This document shows positions 42,057-50,649 of a stretch of 64,000 nt of DNA, piece after piece. Every line of letters begins with the position of its first letter. Positions within the stretch are counted from its first letter, which is position 1. The position numbers and the translations under genes were made by a program. This stretch comes from Aestuariimicrobium soli (GTDB lineage: Bacteria > Actinomycetota > Actinomycetes > Propionibacteriales > Propionibacteriaceae), in contig NZ_JBPJSQ010000006.1 of the NCBI RefSeq assembly GCF_051192575.1, forward strand, positions 434,001 to 498,000. Direction: 5' to 3'. Below the pieces are notes generated by a model. That model saw only the letters and a list, made by a program, of their open reading frames with translations. It was not told the origin of the DNA and did not search any database.

Positions 42057-44291
42057 TCAGACGCGAACGGCGCGCACCACCCCGTCCTGCCACCCGGTCA
42101 CCAGATGACGGGACGACCCCTCGCCAACCAGTACCGGCGTCGAGAAGGTGTTGGCCGTGCTCACCTGCAGCAGCTGTTCCGCCGTGCCCGTGGACAGGTC
42201 GATGCGGCCGAGTCGTCCCATCGCCGAGACCAGGAAGGCCTCGTCCGGGCCCGTGCCCGACGCCGGGGCGTGCACCAGGCCCGACCCGAAGAATCGCCAC
42301 GGCGCCAGACTCGCCGACCAGCGCACCGTGCCCGTGGCCGGGTCGACCAGGTCGACCAGATGGTTCTCCTGGGCGAGCAACAGCCCCTGCTCGATCATCA
42401 GCCCGGGGGCATAGGTGCGGTTGCCCGCGAGCCGCCACACTTGGGCGCCGGTGGCCCGGTCGAGGGCGAACCCCGCCCCGACGGTGGCCAGGAAGACCGT
42501 GTCGTCGGTCGGGAACTGCACCGTGCAGTCCCACGGCGAATACAGCATGCGGCCGTAGCGGTCGGCCCGGCCCGAGATCTCCACCGCCCATTGCTGCTCG
42601 CCGGTGGCGACGTCGAAGGCGACGGCATGACCGGTGCCCGAGCCGACGTAGACCCGCTGGTCGTCGACGCCGAGTCGGCCGGCGAACAGCTGGCCCTGCT
42701 CGGCCCGCCACACCACCGATCCGGTGCGCGGGTCGAGGCGCACGGTCGTCCGCCCCGCCGTCGCGAACAGCGCCGGATCACCCTGCACCGTGGTCGCCAC
42801 CACGCGCGAGAGCGAGGGGGCACCCAGGTCGGTGCGCCACAGCTGGCGGCCGTCCGCGACCCGCACTGCCACCACCTGGTGGTCGATCGTCGGCAGGTAG
42901 GCGACGCCGTCGACCACCTCGCCGGCCCGGCTCATGGGAGCCACGCTGGTCTGCCATTGCGGACGAAGCCCGCCCCTGCCGTCGACCCGCAGCTGCGCGA
43001 GGCGGCCGTTGGTGCTGGCGGCGAGCACGGAGCCGTCGCCGGCATCCATGATCGCGGGCTGCACCTGCCCACCGAGCCGGTGACTGCCGGTCACCCGCAC
43101 CTCGCCCGCGGGCGTGGTGAAGGCCGAACGGTGGTGGTACTGCGCCGCCCGGTTCGTGAGCGTCAGCTCAACGCGATGCTGGCCCGCGGCGGGGGTGTCG
43201 ACGGGCACGGTGGCCGCGAACAGCCCCTGCCGCACCCGGGTGAACGCCATCGAGGCGGGCTCGAGGGTGCCGCCGAAGATGCGCTGCGGCAGCACGTTGC
43301 CCACCACGGACTCGGCGGCCGGCGCCTGCACCGTGACCACGACGGCACGGCCGTCGTCCGTCGGTCGGGTGGTGACCCCGCTCGGTTCGAGCGCCAAGGC
43401 CGGACGATCGCCGGTCAGCGGGATCTCGACGACGCGCGCGACCACCGGTTCGTCGGCGGCCCCGAAGGCGAGAGAGTCGACCGTCTGCAGCAGCTGCGAG
43501 CCGCGGCGCACGATCCGGGTCCAGTAGGCCCACGAGTTGCGTTCGGCATTGCCGGTGACCTGCACGAATCCGTTGGTGTCATCGAGGCGCTGGGCGTGGG
43601 TGTGGCCGGCGAACAGGGCCCGCACGTCGTGGCGCTGGGCGAGGGCGACGAACTCCTCGGAGTTGTTGATGAAGTAGCGGCCGGCGCCGATCGGCATGTG
43701 CTGGAAGCAGACCGTGGGCATCGTCCGACCCTTCGAGCAGGTGCGGTCGAACCAACCGAGCAGGTCGTCGTCGTAGACGCCCGGCTCCTCGAGCACCTGG
43801 AAGGGACTGAGCCCGACGAAGCGCACGCCGGCCACCTCGAACATCGAGTTGCGCGGCCCGAAGAGTCGCTCGTAGGTCTCGAGCACCGTCGGGTCCCAGC
43901 GCCACTCGTGGTTGCCGGGAACGTGGTGGATGCGCCCCTCGAGGGCGGTCGGAATGGTGGCCCGGTAGGCGGCGAACTCGTCGTCGGCGCCGTAGTCGGT
44001 GATGTCGCCGCAGTGCAGCACGGCATCGGGGGTGCGGTCGGCCATCCACTGGTAGACGCGCCTCATGATCGGGGCGCGGTCGACCTCGGCGTTGAGGTGC
44101 GTGTCGGTGACCACGCCGATGGTGGCGAGCACGACGTCGTCGGGGGCGGGTGGCGCGGCGTGCGCGGGGGTGGCTGGGGCAGTGGCGAGCGTGGTCGCGG
44201 TGGCCAGGGTGGCGGCGACACCGGCACCGCCGGCGAGCACACCGCGGCGCGTGAACGCATGGGGGGCCTGGGTGATGGGGGATTCACTCAT
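42057..44291 (-). CDS. Tat-exported metallophosphoesterase fused to a PQQ-like beta-propeller
   Basis: 744 aa. A twin-arginine signal (FTRRGVLAGGAGVAATLA) ends near AHA. The calcineurin-like phosphoesterase domain (about 55-320) has TDTHLN, GDITDYG, GNHEW and GHTHAQR, so the metal-binding set is complete. A beta-sandwich region follows, then an 8-bladed-type repeat domain with GRQLWRTDLG, GSVVWRAEQG, GEQQWAVEI, GAQVWRLAG and GTVRWSASL. It probably acts outside the membrane on a phosphate ester. Substrate unknown. Confidence 0.88.
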   Translation of the reverse strand: MSESPITQAPHAFTRRGVLAGGAGVAATLATATTLATAPATPAHAAPPAPDDVVLATIGVVTDTHLNAEVDRAPIMRRVYQWMADRTPDAVLHCGDITDYGADDEFAAYRATIPTALEGRIHHVPGNHEWRWDPTVLETYERLFGPRNSMFEVAGVRFVGLSPFQVLEEPGVYDDDLLGWFDRTCSKGRTMPTVCFQHMPIGAGRYFINNSEEFVALAQRHDVRALFAGHTHAQRLDDTNGFVQVTGNAERNSWAYWTRIVRRGSQLLQTVDSLAFGAADEPVVARVVEIPLTGDRPALALEPSGVTTRPTDDGRAVVVTVQAPAAESVVGNVLPQRIFGGTLEPASMAFTRVRQGLFAATVPVDTPAAGQHRVELTLTNRAAQYHHRSAFTTPAGEVRVTGSHRLGGQVQPAIMDAGDGSVLAASTNGRLAQLRVDGRGGLRPQWQTSVAPMSRAGEVVDGVAYLPTIDHQVVAVRVADGRQLWRTDLGAPSLSRVVATTVQGDPALFATAGRTTVRLDPRTGSVVWRAEQGQLFAGRLGVDDQRVYVGSGTGHAVAFDVATGEQQWAVEISGRADRYGRMLYSPWDCTVQFPTDDTVFLATVGAGFALDRATGAQVWRLAGNRTYAPGLMIEQGLLLAQENHLVDLVDPATGTVRWSASLAPWRFFGSGLVHAPASGTGPDEAFLVSAMGRLGRIDLSTGTAEQLLQVSTANTFSTPVLVGEGSSRHLVTGWQDGVVRAVRV

Positions 44292-44398
44292 GCGACCCAT
44301 ACCAACATCGCCGGGCGGGATGCGCTGGGATGGGGGGTGAACACCTCGCGAACCATGCGTGAATCCCCACCCTTGGTGGTGAAGAATCTGGAGGCCCC

Positions 44399-45694
44399 AT
44401 GACCCGAGACCACCCCACTGAACACGCGACTGACCCCGTGGACGTCGACCTGTTCTTCGGCAACCAGGCCATCTGGCAGGACCGGCTGGCCACCGGTTCC
44501 CTGCACCCGCAGTGGCCGAACCCGCGGCTGTTCGAGTCGCACGGTCTGCGCGGCAGCGTCGCCGGCACGTACACGCACTTCATGCTCACCACGGACGAGT
44601 CCCCCGCCCACCTCGACGAGGGCCGGCGGTGGGCGCTTGACGTGGGGGCCACCGACGCGCTGATCTGGGGCCGCCGCCCCGATCGTGACCTCGACGTGGC
44701 CCTGCTCGCCGACGGCTGGCGGGTCGGGTTCGAGCCGTGGTGGATGGTCGCCGACCTGACGACCGCGCCGGCCGAGGTGGAGCGGTTGACCGACGGGATC
44801 GTGCTTCGTCCGGGCACCGAGGTCGACGCGGAGGCGCTGGTGGCGGCCGGGATTCCCTACGTGCAGGTCGAGCAGGTGCCGGTGCTCGCGGCGCTGGCCG
44901 CCCACGTGCCCGTCGAGCAGGGCGACGAGCTGGTGTGGTTCGTCGCCCTGCTCGACGGGCACCTGGTCGGGCACGCCGTCGCCAACGTGGTGCGCGACCG
45001 GGCGGCACCGCCCGGGTCACCGGCGACCGCGGGCCTGTTCAACGTCGGCGTGCGCCCCGACCATCGCCGGCGAGGCATCGGACTCGCCCTGACCCGGGCC
45101 GCGATGCGTGCCGCTCGTGAGGCCGGAGCCACCACCATGGGCCTGAACAGCACCCCGATGGGGGCCGGGGTCTACGCGCGGGCCGGGTTCGTCCGGGTCG
45201 GCACGGGGGCGACGTGGATGCGCTCGTCACCCCGATGGGCGGACGATCCCCCCGCCGCCCAACGGGAGCTGGTGCGGGCCATCGGCGCCGGCGAGGTCGG
45301 CTCGATCGGCCACCCGATTCCCGAACGGTTCTGGTGTGAGCTGTCGGCCCAGCAACTGGCGGCCCGCTTCGGCCAACCCGCGGTGGTGGGGCGCCTGGTC
45401 GAACTGGGGCAGGTGCCCGACGTGGTCGCGCTGTGGCGGGCCGGGCTGCGCGACGAGGCGGCCGCGGCGGTGGGTGATCCGGCGGCGCGGGAACTCATCA
45501 CCCAGCCCTGGGATGCGCGCCCGCTGCATCATGCGGTCGAGGCCGGTCACGAGGGGCTCGTCCGGTTGTTGCTCGAGGCGGGTGCCGATCTGACGGCCAC
45601 CGACTCGCAGTTCGGGGGGACGCCGCTGGGGTGGGCGGAGGCGACGGGGCATCCCGAGCTCGCGGTGTTGATTCGGGAGGCCGGGGGTCGGTGA
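44399..45694 (+). CDS. GNAT acetyltransferase fused to ankyrin repeats
   Basis: 431 aa. An N-terminal region (about 1-135) precedes a GNAT domain with FNVGVRPDHRRRGIGLALTRAA (acetyl-CoA loop) and GVYARAGFVRVG. The C-terminal 110 residues form about two ankyrin repeats (RPLHHAVEAGHEGLVRLLLEAGAD, TPLGWAEATGHPELAVLI). The fusion suggests a protein substrate or partner. GGAGG lies before the ATG. It is divergent from the phosphoesterase gene. Confidence 0.87.
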   Translation: MTRDHPTEHATDPVDVDLFFGNQAIWQDRLATGSLHPQWPNPRLFESHGLRGSVAGTYTHFMLTTDESPAHLDEGRRWALDVGATDALIWGRRPDRDLDVALLADGWRVGFEPWWMVADLTTAPAEVERLTDGIVLRPGTEVDAEALVAAGIPYVQVEQVPVLAALAAHVPVEQGDELVWFVALLDGHLVGHAVANVVRDRAAPPGSPATAGLFNVGVRPDHRRRGIGLALTRAAMRAAREAGATTMGLNSTPMGAGVYARAGFVRVGTGATWMRSSPRWADDPPAAQRELVRAIGAGEVGSIGHPIPERFWCELSAQQLAARFGQPAVVGRLVELGQVPDVVALWRAGLRDEAAAAVGDPAARELITQPWDARPLHHAVEAGHEGLVRLLLEAGADLTATDSQFGGTPLGWAEATGHPELAVLIREAGGR

Positions 45695-45830
45695 GTCGGG
45701 GCGCGGGAGATCGGGCCTGTGGGGAATCGGGCGGGGCATCGATCGGGTTGGGCGCGTGATTCCCGGGCACGGGTGAGGCTGGCGCTCGTCCTCCCTAGAG
45801 TGGAGTTCGTCCGTCCCACCAAGGAGACCC

Positions 45831-46685
45831 ATGAAACTGCTGCGCATCGGCCCAGCCGGACAGGAGCGGCCCGCCGCCCTGGTCGGCACCGACCACTACG
45901 TCGATCTGTCCGACGTGGTCACCGACTTCAACGAGGAGTTCCTCGGCTCGGGAGCGTTGGCCGGGTTGGCCGACGTCATCGCCGAGCGCGCGGATTCCGC
46001 CCAGCCGATCGGCGACCAGCGGGTGGGGGCGCCGATCGCGCGTCCGCACCAGATTCTGTGCATCGGGCTCAACTATTCCGACCACGCCGCCGAGACCGGC
46101 CAGCAGGTGCCCGACGAGCCGATCCTGTTCACCAAGTCGCCCAACACGCTGATCGGGCCGAACGATGACGTGCGCATTCCCCGCAACTCGGTGAAGACCG
46201 ACTGGGAGGTCGAGCTCGGCATTGTGATCGGCAAGCGAACCAGCTACCTCGACTCGGTCGAGCAGGCCGCCGAGCACATCGCCGGGTACTGCGTCGTGAA
46301 CGACGTCTCGGAGCGCGAGTTCCAGACCGAGCGCGGCGGCCAGTGGTCGAAGGGCAAGTCGTGCGAGACCTTCAACCCGGCCGGGCCGTGGCTCGTCACC
46401 CCGGACGAGATCGATGACGTGCTGAAGCTCGACATGTGGCTCGACATCGACGACGTGCGCCGGCAGACCGGGTCGACGGCGACCATGATCTTCGACCCGC
46501 TGTTCCTGGTGCACTACCTCAGCCAGTTCCTGGTGCTCGAGCCGGGCGACCTGATCAACACCGGGACCCCTCCGGGCGTCGGGTTGGGCATGAAGCCGCC
46601 GCAGTACCTGCACGGCGGCGAGGTGATGGCGCTGGGCATCGAAGGCCTCGGCGAGCAGCGCCAGCGGGTGCTGCCCCCGCGCTGA
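45831..46685 (+). CDS. Fumarylacetoacetate hydrolase (FAH) family protein
   Basis: 284 aa. An N-terminal strand domain is followed by the FAH barrel: CIGLNYSDHAAETG, PILFTKSPNTLIGPND, DWEVELGIVIG, NDVSEREFQ, GKSCETFNPAGPWLV and INTGTPPGVGLG. The E-E-D metal site is present. These enzymes cleave or decarboxylate 2,4-diketo acids in sugar or aromatic catabolism; many are annotated as 2-hydroxyhepta-2,4-diene-dioate isomerases or oxaloacetate decarboxylases. AAGGAG precedes the ATG. Confidence 0.92.
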   Translation: MKLLRIGPAGQERPAALVGTDHYVDLSDVVTDFNEEFLGSGALAGLADVIAERADSAQPIGDQRVGAPIARPHQILCIGLNYSDHAAETGQQVPDEPILFTKSPNTLIGPNDDVRIPRNSVKTDWEVELGIVIGKRTSYLDSVEQAAEHIAGYCVVNDVSEREFQTERGGQWSKGKSCETFNPAGPWLVTPDEIDDVLKLDMWLDIDDVRRQTGSTATMIFDPLFLVHYLSQFLVLEPGDLINTGTPPGVGLGMKPPQYLHGGEVMALGIEGLGEQRQRVLPPR

Positions 46686-46710
46686 ACACCGGTTGACCCC
46701 TCATGAACCT

Positions 46711-46887
46711 CGGTTGAGCCAGGGAGCGAAGCGACCGACGGTCGAAACCGATCACCTCTCACCGAGTGCGGAGGTTTCGACCATGGCCCGCTCAAGCGTT
46801 CGCTGGCTCAACCACCGTGAGCCAGTACCGCCGGACGCGGAGGTCTCGACCGTCGCTCGCGCAAGCGCTCGCTTGCGCAACCACCGT
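46711..46887. repeat. Palindromic repeat, GGTTTCGA...CTCAACCACCG type, three copies
   Basis: One copy is inverted (46711-46749, CGGTTGAGCC...GTCGAAACC) and two are direct (46773-46817 and 46841-46887, GGTYTCGACC...CAACCACCG). The first two can form a long hairpin. Similar dispersed elements are common between actinobacterial genes. Confidence 0.75.
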
Positions 46888-46943
46888 GACACCGTCCGTC
46901 GCTAGGGTCGCGGCCGGACATGAACACACGAGGAGGGTGCGCG

Positions 46944-48026
46944 ATGCATCGAATCGGGCAACGAGGGATGACGAAAGCACGGGTGACGCCCCGACGACGG
47001 CGGACGCCGGTGGCAGCGGCACTCATGGTGCTGCTTGCGTGCGCGCTGGCGACCACAGGCTGCAGCCGAGCGGTCACCACTCCTTCCCCATCGGTGAAGG
47101 CGCCCTCGACGGGCAGGACCGGGAGCGCGTCCGCCGACCCCACCTCCACCACCAGTGACCGGTCTCTGCCTGTCACCACGCCGACCGCCTCCACGTCGTC
47201 CAGCAGCAGTTCGCCCTCCCGCGCAACCCCCTCGTCCGCGACGCCCACCGCGGGCAGCACCGGCACGGGCGGTCAGGGACGGGCCGGGCAGGTCGACGCC
47301 GGCCTGCAGAAGCCGAGCTTCGCGACACTCCCCTATCGGTCCGGTGGCGATGCGGCCCACCTCGACTTCCACGCGCTGCCCCAGAGCCAGCTGACCGTCT
47401 ACCTGGCCTTCCAGCATGCAGACGTGCCTGCCATCGGATGCCCGTTGGTGAGCTCCGAGATCGAGGATCCCACCGCCCAGCAGCGCGCCTACACCGCCCA
47501 TGTGGCCTGTGTCCTGAAGGCGTGGCGGCCGCTGTACTCATCGTTCGGACGGACCCTGCCCGACATCCCGGTGCGCATGTGCGCCCTGCACCCCGACGAT
47601 CGCTGCGACACGGCGTTCATGTCATGGCCGGAGGAGATCACCGTGCCCGCTGAGTGGGTCAGCACAGGCAGGGCCGACGAGCAGGTGACGCAGGTGCTCA
47701 ACCACGAGATCGCCCACTACCTGCAGTACCGCCTCGACCCCCGCGGCGGCGAACTGCCGATGGCCGGGGTGACCGATCCCGACGGAGCCCGCCTCACCAG
47801 ACGCTTGGAGAGCCAGGCTGAATGCCTGGGCACGGCGATGCTGGCGCGTGAGGTGCATGGAGCCACCATGGACGACCTGGACGCCTGGGGCCTTGTCTAC
47901 GACGGGGACGAAAGTCACTGGGACCTGTCAGGGTCGCGGTTCTGGGGCGGACAGGGACTCAAGGGCAGGGTCGGTGAGTGCAACGCACCGGTGGCGGCGA
48001 CCACACTGGTCGACTACCATCCCTGA
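46944..48026 (+). CDS. Putative zinc metallopeptidase-like lipoprotein
   Basis: 360 aa. Signal peptide with lipobox TTGC, then about 75 residues rich in Ser, Thr and Pro. The globular domain has NHEIAHYLQYRLD, a HExxH-type zinc motif, with ESQAECLGTAMLA about 40 residues later, as in the YpfJ-type neutral zinc metallopeptidases where E..A/D provides a further ligand. It is probably surface anchored. AGGAGGG precedes the ATG at 46944. Confidence 0.75.
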   Translation: MHRIGQRGMTKARVTPRRRRTPVAAALMVLLACALATTGCSRAVTTPSPSVKAPSTGRTGSASADPTSTTSDRSLPVTTPTASTSSSSSSPSRATPSSATPTAGSTGTGGQGRAGQVDAGLQKPSFATLPYRSGGDAAHLDFHALPQSQLTVYLAFQHADVPAIGCPLVSSEIEDPTAQQRAYTAHVACVLKAWRPLYSSFGRTLPDIPVRMCALHPDDRCDTAFMSWPEEITVPAEWVSTGRADEQVTQVLNHEIAHYLQYRLDPRGGELPMAGVTDPDGARLTRRLESQAECLGTAMLAREVHGATMDDLDAWGLVYDGDESHWDLSGSRFWGGQGLKGRVGECNAPVAATTLVDYHP

Positions 48027-48092
48027 TCCGCACGCTGCACCGGCCACCGGTGCGGATGGTGCTCGCCGGACAGACCAGCGAGCACCCAGCGC

Positions 48093-49400
48093 TCAGGCCT
48101 CGCCGTCGCCGATCACGATGCGGGTCACGCCGTCCCAGTTCTCGGCCTTGGACGAGTGGCGTCCGTCGACCAGCACCTTCACACCCGGGTAGTCGGACGC
48201 CTTGGCGCCGGCGTACTCGGGGTGGTCGGCCTGAATGATGACCGCATCGACCGGGGTGCCCTTCTCATAGGGCTCCAGCTTGTGGTCGCGGAGTTCGTCC
48301 GCGGTGTACATCGGGTCGTGCACGAGCGCGGTCGCCCCCTTGGCCTGCAGCGCCGCGAAGGTCGGGAAGACACCCGAGAAGGCGGTCTCCTTCACCTTGC
48401 CGCGGTAGCTGGCACCCAAGATCAGCACCGTCTTGCCCTCGAGCCCACCCAGCGCACCCTCGGCCGCCGACACCGCGTGCTCGGGCATCGTCATGTTGGC
48501 CTCACGGGCCGTCCGGACGATGGTCGCGTCGGGGTCGGTGTAGAGGTACAGGCGCGGGTAGACCGGAATGCAGTGGCCGCCCACGGCGATGCCGGGCAGG
48601 TGGATGTGCGAGTAGGGCTGCGAGTTCGAGGCGGCGATCACCTTGAAGACGTCGATGCCGTTCTTCTCGGCGAACTTGGCGAACTGGTTCGCCAGACCGA
48701 TGTTGACGTCGCGGTAGGTGGTCTCGGCCAGCTTGGCCATCTCGGCTGCCTCGGCGGTGCCCATGTCCCACACACCGTTGGTCTTCGGGGCCAGATCGGG
48801 GCGCTCGTCGAACTGCAGCACCTGCTCGTAGAAGTCGATGGCCTTCGCGGTGCCCTCGGCCGACAGTCCGCCGACCAGCTTGGGGTACTTGCGCAGGTCT
48901 TCGAAGACGCGCCCGGTGAGCACGCGCTCGGGCGAGAACACCAGGTGGAAGTCGACGCCCTCCTTCAGCCCCGACACCTCTTCGATGAGCGGCTTCCAGC
49001 GGTTGCGGGTGGTGCCGACCGGCAGGGTCGTTTCGTAGCTGATCAGGGTGCCGGCGCCCGGCTGCAGCTGCTCGGCGAACGAGCGGGTCGCCGCCTCCAT
49101 CCAGCCGAAGTCGGGCTGCCAGGTCTCGTCGTTCACGAACAGCGGCACCACGATGACGATCGCGTCCGACCCGGGGATCGCGTCGGAGTAGTCGGTGGTG
49201 GCCCGCAGCTTGCCCGCCGGCACCAACTCGGCCAGCTTCTCGCCGAGATGGGCCTCGCCGGGGAAGGGCTCTCGTCCCTCGTTGACCAGGTCGACGACGC
49301 GCTGCTGCACATCGATGCCGACGACCTCGTGACCCGAACTGGCGAACTGGACGGCGAGCGGCAGGCCGATCTTGCCGAGCGCGACGACCGAAATCTTCAT
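48093..49400 (-). CDS. UDP-N-acetyl-hexosamine 6-dehydrogenase (WecC/WbpA-like)
   Basis: 435 aa. NAD-binding VVALGKIGLPLAVQFASSGHEV, FSPERVLTGR, EMAKLAETTYRDVNIGLANQF and the catalytic Cys region GIAVGGHCIPVYPRL are present. It oxidises C6 of UDP-ManNAc (WecC) or UDP-GlcNAc (WbpA); sequence alone does not separate these. With the WbpB/E/D-like genes at 53-56 kb, the WbpA reaction is likely. AAGGGA lies ahead of the ATG. Confidence 0.9.
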   Translation of the reverse strand: MKISVVALGKIGLPLAVQFASSGHEVVGIDVQQRVVDLVNEGREPFPGEAHLGEKLAELVPAGKLRATTDYSDAIPGSDAIVIVVPLFVNDETWQPDFGWMEAATRSFAEQLQPGAGTLISYETTLPVGTTRNRWKPLIEEVSGLKEGVDFHLVFSPERVLTGRVFEDLRKYPKLVGGLSAEGTAKAIDFYEQVLQFDERPDLAPKTNGVWDMGTAEAAEMAKLAETTYRDVNIGLANQFAKFAEKNGIDVFKVIAASNSQPYSHIHLPGIAVGGHCIPVYPRLYLYTDPDATIVRTAREANMTMPEHAVSAAEGALGGLEGKTVLILGASYRGKVKETAFSGVFPTFAALQAKGATALVHDPMYTADELRDHKLEPYEKGTPVDAVIIQADHPEYAGAKASDYPGVKVLVDGRHSSKAENWDGVTRIVIGDGEA

Positions 49401-49485
49401 GGATGTCCCTTCGTGGAAGTCGCCTGTGATCCTACCGTGCGGGGCCCCGCCCGACGGGTGTAGGAAGGGGGTCTCGGGAGGAACC

Positions 49486-50649
49486 ATGACGTTCGCCACC
49501 CTCGCCCTCATCTGCGTGGTCGCGCTGCTGGGCCCCGCGCTCGCGCTCACCCGACGCCTGCGGTTGCCGGTCGTGATCGGTGAACTCGTGGTCGGGGTCG
49601 CCCTCGGCACCACGGGGCTGCGCGTGCTCGACGCCGCCCACCCCACTTTCTCGTTCCTGGCCGAAGTCGGTTTCGCGCTGGTGATGTTTGTGGCCGGCAC
49701 CCACGTTCCCCTGCGGCACCCCGGCCTGGTCAGGGGTTTTGGACGAGGCGCCCTCCGCGCCCTGGCCGTCGGCCTCGCCGCGGTGCCGGCGGGGTGGCTG
49801 CTGGCCAGGATGTTCGGAACGGGCCACACCGCTCTCTATGCGGTGCTGATCGCCTCGTCGTCCGCGGCGCTGGTGCTGCCCGCGATCGCCACCACCGGAG
49901 CCACCTCGAGCGGCGGGCAGCCATCGAGGGCGGGGGTCGAGTTCGTGGCCCAACTGGTGGTCGCCGACACGGCCTGCATCGTGGCGCTCCCTCTGGTGAT
50001 CCAGCCTGCCCGCGCCGGCCACGCGGCCCTCGGAGCGCTCGCGGTGCTGGCGGCCGCCAGCATCGCCTTCGGTCTGCTGCGGCTGTTGACCGGCCACGGA
50101 CGACGCGAGCGCGTGCACGAGCTCAGCGAGAATCGCGGGCTCGCCATCGAACTGCGGATCACCCTGGTCGTGCTGTTCTCGCTGGCGGCGGTCGCGGTGG
50201 CCACCCACGTGTCGGTGATGCTGGCCGGGTTCGCGGCGGGGCTGGTGGTGGCCGCCATCGGCGAGCCGCATCGCGTCGAGAACCAGATGTTCGCCCTCAC
50301 CGAGGGCTTCTTCGGGCCGCTGTTCTACGTCTGGCTCGGGGCCTCGCTCGACCTGCGCACCCTCGCCCACCATCCCGGTGGGATCGCCCTCGGACTGGCC
50401 CTGGGGGTGGCCGCCATCGCCGTGCACACGGCCGTCGGACGACTGACCCGCCAGCCATGGCCGTTGGCCGTCACCGGAGCGGCCCAGGTGGGGGTGCCGG
50501 TCGCGGCCGCCGCCCTGGGCACCCAGTTGGGGGTGCTGACCGACGGCGAGCCGGCCGCCCTGTTGCTGGGTGCTCTGGTGACGATGGTCGGGGTGGCGGT
50601 GACCAACCGGAGGGTCGTCCGGCTGGTCACCTCACCCGTGACTGACTAG
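49486..50649 (+). CDS. Cation/proton antiporter (CPA2/Kef-type)
   Basis: 387 aa, 11 or 12 membrane helices. The start (LRLPVVIGELVVGVALG) and SFLAEVGFALVMFVAG are typical of the Na+/H+ exchanger domain; later FFGPLFYVWLGASLDL. No C-terminal TrkA domain. It exchanges a monovalent cation for protons. GGGAGGAACC precedes the ATG. Its stop overlaps the convergent GH2 gene by 4 nt. Confidence 0.9.
   Translation: MTFATLALICVVALLGPALALTRRLRLPVVIGELVVGVALGTTGLRVLDAAHPTFSFLAEVGFALVMFVAGTHVPLRHPGLVRGFGRGALRALAVGLAAVPAGWLLARMFGTGHTALYAVLIASSSAALVLPAIATTGATSSGGQPSRAGVEFVAQLVVADTACIVALPLVIQPARAGHAALGALAVLAAASIAFGLLRLLTGHGRRERVHELSENRGLAIELRITLVVLFSLAAVAVATHVSVMLAGFAAGLVVAAIGEPHRVENQMFALTEGFFGPLFYVWLGASLDLRTLAHHPGGIALGLALGVAAIAVHTAVGRLTRQPWPLAVTGAAQVGVPVAAAALGTQLGVLTDGEPAALLLGALVTMVGVAVTNRRVVRLVTSPVTD

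Noticed and set aside
39984..44402. 4.4-kb open frame on the plus strand opposite the epimerase, GH18 and phosphoesterase genes
   Set aside because: It is a GC-bias shadow: the product is Gly/Arg/His/Val-rich without known domains, and the minus strand carries well-recognised families throughout.
46690..46905. Short ORFs across the palindromic repeats
   Set aside because: They consist of repeat translation in several frames with no ribosome site.
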